Source of the DNA: Paenibacillus xylanivorans
Lineage (GTDB): Bacteria; Bacillota; Bacilli; Paenibacillales; Paenibacillaceae
Length of the DNA stretch: 64,000 bases
Direction: 5' to 3'
Assembly (NCBI RefSeq): GCF_001280595.1
Contig: NZ_LITU01000059.1
Span: 462,117 to 526,116 of the forward strand
Position 1 is the first letter of the stretch; every line of letters starts with the position of its first letter. The notes beneath the pieces were generated by a model. The model did not search any database and was not told the DNA's origin. It was given only the letters and a program-made list of their open reading frames with translations. The position numbers and the translations under genes are program-made. Below are positions 61,462-64,000 of the stretch, one piece after another.

Positions 61462-62733
61462 TTGCATACATCCAACAAACGAAAGTCCAAAACATGGGCT
61501 GTGCTCATTCTCAGTGGCATGCTCCTCTTCAGCCTGCATACACCGAGTTACGCAGCAGAGTCTAATGCTCCACTGCCCAAGGCTGCGTGGACCTCATCAT
61601 CCCTGGCACTCACTGAGGTGAACACGGAGAAAGACGTCATCATCAAAGAATTGAATGCTGTGCCTTCCAAAAACTTGGTATACGTTCATTCTTCACAGCC
61701 AGTCATCAAAACAAGTAGCAATACCAAGCTGGATTGGCAGCTGGATTCGCTCCAGGCACTGGATGCCACGACCGGACAATTGAAATGGAACGTTATTTTC
61801 CATGAGAAAAGTGGGCCTTATACAACCTACTCCAACTCCATATATACCAACAACGGCACAGCCTATGTATATATGGAATATTCGGATGGAACTAAGAAAG
61901 TATACTCGTATAATACATCCGGCAAAACCAACTGGGTCAAAACCGTAAATAACTCATCATCCATGTACCTTCTGGACGACGATACATTATTGATCGCTTC
62001 AAGCCCTGGTGTTCAATCGAACGGTTCCGTTCGTTCAGCCATCTCGCTGTATGACAAGAAGGGAAAACTGATTACGGAAAAAACAATCAACGGTGCTGTA
62101 CTCAAAGCAGGCAGTGACCGGATCGTAGTCGATGCCAGCAAACAAACTAAAGTCGGAAGCTTCTGGCAAGCAGCGTCCAATCCAAAAGTGGAGATCTATG
62201 ATCGCACGCTGAATCGTCTTTCCTTCTATCAGTTCCCAAGCAATGCCAACACCCTGGGTGATGGTGGCGGTGAATCGCTGGCCATTCTGGACGATGGTTC
62301 CGTGATCATGCGTGCCAATTTTGCAAACACAGGCAACAAGCTGATGGGATTTGGAACCGATGGCAAACTCGCCTGGGGCCGTGCTATTGCCGGTGATGCC
62401 TACGTTCAAACCGCTGGCAACGGTTATACCCTGTTTACAGGCCAAAAGCTGGAGCTGTACACCATGAAAGGCAAAGTCACAGAACGTACATTCAAAGATC
62501 AGCAGGAAGTGTTGATGGTCGTTGAGCGTACACAGGATGAAAATTACAAACTGAATTTTGCCAAATCCGGCTTTATTCTTGATCCGCAAACATTGGAAAC
62601 GGTACATGAATATGCATTCGCTTCGAATCCTGGAATGCTCGATGGTTATTCAACGTACAGCGATCATATCATCTACCAGATCAATGACGATGCATTATCC
62701 AAGTATGTATTGAAGACAGCCACAGCTAAATAG
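61462..62733 (+). CDS. Secreted PQQ-like beta-propeller protein
   Basis: 423 residues with a signal peptide (WAVLILSGMLLFSLHTPSYA) cleaved before AESN. The mature part is a repeat-rich beta structure: ALDATTGQLKWNVIFHEKSGPYTTYSNSIYTNNGTAYVY, SYNTSGKTNWVKTVNNSSSMYLLDDDTLLIASSPG, and GFGTDGKLAWGRAIAGDAYVQTAGNGYTLF, typical of PQQ-like propeller blades. No catalytic residues seen. The TTG at 61462 has AAAGGTGG eight bases before it and is the likely start. Confidence 0.72.
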   Translation: MHTSNKRKSKTWAVLILSGMLLFSLHTPSYAAESNAPLPKAAWTSSSLALTEVNTEKDVIIKELNAVPSKNLVYVHSSQPVIKTSSNTKLDWQLDSLQALDATTGQLKWNVIFHEKSGPYTTYSNSIYTNNGTAYVYMEYSDGTKKVYSYNTSGKTNWVKTVNNSSSMYLLDDDTLLIASSPGVQSNGSVRSAISLYDKKGKLITEKTINGAVLKAGSDRIVVDASKQTKVGSFWQAASNPKVEIYDRTLNRLSFYQFPSNANTLGDGGGESLAILDDGSVIMRANFANTGNKLMGFGTDGKLAWGRAIAGDAYVQTAGNGYTLFTGQKLELYTMKGKVTERTFKDQQEVLMVVERTQDENYKLNFAKSGFILDPQTLETVHEYAFASNPGMLDGYSTYSDHIIYQINDDALSKYVLKTATAK

Positions 62734-62738
62734 TAAAT

Positions 62739-62795
62739 GGAGCGCTCTGGTTGACCGACTAACGGTTAACAGGGCGCTCTGTTTTTTTCACAACG
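62739..62795 (+). terminator. Terminator of the propeller gene
   Basis: GAGCGCTCTG...GTTGACCG pairs with CGGTTAAC...CAGGGCGCTC, followed by TGTTTTTTT. Confidence 0.85.
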
Positions 62796-62835
62796 GTGTA
62801 GTCTTCCTTCCGTTTATCCTCTCTGCGCAAACTGT

Positions 62836-62841
62836 TATAAT
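62836..62841 (+). promoter_or_regulatory. -10 element before the RlmA leader
   Basis: A perfect TATAAT. The -35 at about 62813-62818 is weak (TTTATC). Transcription would begin near 62848, giving a leader of about 180 nt before the methyltransferase start. Confidence 0.6.
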
Positions 62842-62896
62842 AGTATCGTTCACTTTTTCACCCTACTCTTGATTGGCAAAGGAGCGCAACCATCCT

Positions 62897-62926
62897 ATGA
62901 TTATTCAATTCATTCGATACAGATAA
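62897..62926 (+). CDS. Nine-codon leader peptide of the RlmA-like gene
   Basis: ATG-initiated frame encoding MIIQFIRYR then TAA. AAAGGAG lies at 62878-62884, 12 bases upstream. It ends three bases before a terminator hairpin. Arg7-Tyr8-Arg9 fits the Arg/Lys-x-Arg/Lys motif at which macrolide-bound ribosomes are known to stall. The placement relative to the hairpin fits a leader-attenuation system. Confidence 0.7.
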   Translation: MIIQFIRYR

Positions 62927-62929
62927 CTT

Positions 62930-62994
62930 GGGGCATAACATAACCTCTTTTTTTAAGATGTACGATAGAGGTTTATTTGTTATGCCCTTTTCTT
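62930..62994 (+). terminator. Attenuator hairpin before the RlmA-like gene
   Basis: A two-part stem: GGGCATAACA (62931-62940) with TGTTATGCCC (62978-62987), and AACCTCT (62942-62948) with AGAGGTT (62967-62973), followed by TTTTCTT. It lies between the leader peptide and the methyltransferase start at 63031, so it would stop transcription before the gene. Confidence 0.8.
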
Positions 62995-63030
62995 CAGTTA
63001 TCCAGATCTGAATGAATGGGGTGTTATTCC

Positions 63031-63897
63031 ATGTCAATCCAACGCAGAGAACGAAGTGCTGCGCTTATTTATCCATACATCCATATGCTTACATGTCCCA
63101 TCTGTCATCACACAATGATAACGATTAGTCCGCATAGTATTCAATGTAGTTCCAAGCATACCTTTGATTTGGCAAGACAAGGCTATATCAATTTCATGAC
63201 ACGTTTTTTCAAGGGCAACTATGACAAACGGTTATTTTCGGCCAAAAGGAATATTTTATCTCAAACTGCGATCTATACGCCTCTGACCGAAATCATTCGC
63301 CATTGGATTGAAGGTTACTCCAATAGCAAGAGTCAGCCCTTGCATATTCTGGACGCAGGTGCAGGAGAGGGATCTCTTTTGAAGCAGATTACACAGAATA
63401 CTTCATCTGTGGGCTGGGGGATCGACATCGCCAAAGAGGGTATTGCCATGGCTTCTTCTACCTACGACCAGCAAGTCTGGTTTGTTGGTGATCTTACTTA
63501 TAGTCCCTTTGCAGAGGGGCAACTGGATGTGATCCTGAATATCCTCTCCCCTTCGAATTATGAAGAGTTCGGGCGAGTGATGAAGAAGGATGGCTGGATC
63601 ATCAAAGTGATTCCCCGTTCCCGATATCTAATGGAAATGAGAGAGCTTTTGTTTCGGGACCGATCTCATCAACTAGACGGCAGAGAGCGTGTATTGCACC
63701 GATTTGCCCAGCATCATCATCTCGTAGACTGCATTCCGCTAACATACACTCTGCCCGTAACGGAAGTTATGAAGAATTCACTCATTCATATGACGCCACT
63801 CTCCTGGCATGGGACGGAATCAGCCATCGCCAGCGTTCAAGAGTCCTTATCGCAGATTACGATTGATTTAGAAATACTGGTAGGAAAACGAAGATAA
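63031..63897 (+). CDS. RlmA-type 23S rRNA (guanine) methyltransferase
   Basis: 288 residues. N-terminal zinc-binding motif TCPICHHTMITISPHSIQCSSKHTFDLARQGYINFM (about 26-61), as in RlmA/TlrB, followed by a Rossmann methyltransferase with motif I ILDAGAGEGSLL near 111 and the NILSPSNYEEFGRVMKKDGW stretch near 175. RlmA methylates G745, RlmA(II)/TlrB methylates G748 of 23S rRNA; the latter gives macrolide resistance. ATG 63031 follows GGGGTG. Preceded by a leader peptide and attenuator, so expression probably responds to a ribosome inhibitor. Confidence 0.9.
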   Translation: MSIQRRERSAALIYPYIHMLTCPICHHTMITISPHSIQCSSKHTFDLARQGYINFMTRFFKGNYDKRLFSAKRNILSQTAIYTPLTEIIRHWIEGYSNSKSQPLHILDAGAGEGSLLKQITQNTSSVGWGIDIAKEGIAMASSTYDQQVWFVGDLTYSPFAEGQLDVILNILSPSNYEEFGRVMKKDGWIIKVIPRSRYLMEMRELLFRDRSHQLDGRERVLHRFAQHHHLVDCIPLTYTLPVTEVMKNSLIHMTPLSWHGTESAIASVQESLSQITIDLEILVGKRR

Positions 63898-64000
63898 GTT
63901 CTGTAGCTATTGAGGCAGCATTCTCTTGATCATTGAACAATCAAAAAAGCCGGGAAAGTTCTGTTGGAACATTGGTATTATCCCTGTCAAGTAGACACTT

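Noticed and set aside
63898..64000. Gene at the right edge
   Set aside because: No start with a ribosome site and no coding pattern in the last 100 bases.

Overview
The window looks like chromosome from a Paenibacillus-type member of the Bacillota. The evidence is strong purine-rich ribosome binding sites before most genes, frequent TTG and GTG starts, sharp hairpin-plus-T-run terminators, a rich set of glycoside hydrolases (families 38, 95, 43 and 1), many small acetyltransferase-type genes and Bacillus-like regulators. No rRNA, tRNA, CRISPR array, prophage or intact insertion sequence was recognised. The genus call is inference from gene content.

Left part (1-12.6 kb): the end of an alpha-mannosidase gene, a flavin-dependent monooxygenase with an MFS exporter, a GNAT acetyltransferase, and a complete oligopeptide ABC transporter operon (two permeases, two ATPases, binding lipoprotein) ending in a translationally coupled small membrane protein. 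Next (12.8-26.6 kb) come a GRAM-like protein, purine nucleoside phosphorylase, an aldehyde/electrophile-response cluster controlled by an AdhR-like MerR protein (three matching operators, one in front of a broken metallo-hydrolase gene), a GH95 fucosidase, an AbrB-type transporter with an MBL hydrolase and divergent TetR regulator, a serine hydrolase, and an Lrp regulator convergent with an MFS exporter. Several decayed genes lie between them.

Middle part (26.6-41.4 kb): a long run of small, mostly minus-strand accessory genes (lipoprotein, kinase-like phosphotransferase, GNAT, DinB, isochorismatase-like hydrolase, GrpB, SMI1/KNR4-like, DUF6157-like), a GH43 enzyme with a divergent ArsR-type regulator, an amidohydrolase, a DUF1361 membrane protein, an inverted array of 50-bp repeats, and an Ogt/AlkD alkylation repair pair. 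At least three gene fossils (27.8, 30.2, 39.5 kb) show this is a region of turnover.

Right part (41.5-64 kb): MgtE magnesium transporter, LysE exporter with AraC regulator, a secreted TIMP/netrin-like protein, an MgtE-N-domain membrane protein, a two-component system beside two PAP2 phosphatases, a 6-phospho-beta-glucosidase with a divergent WYL regulator, a methyltransferase, two genes sharing a repeated beta-rich module, an HTH-TPR regulator divergent from the enoyl-ACP reductase FabV, a YcaQ-type DNA glycosylase, a membrane-anchored Mrr-like nuclease, a secreted beta-propeller-like protein and an RlmA-type rRNA methyltransferase. The last is preceded by a nine-codon leader peptide ending Arg-Tyr-Arg and a terminator hairpin, which looks like an antibiotic-responsive attenuator.

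The two most interesting signals are the RlmA leader/attenuator (62.83-63.03 kb) and the three-promoter AdhR-like regulon (15.6-16.8 kb). Start sites were chosen by ribosome binding site and differ from the longest open frame in many cases.
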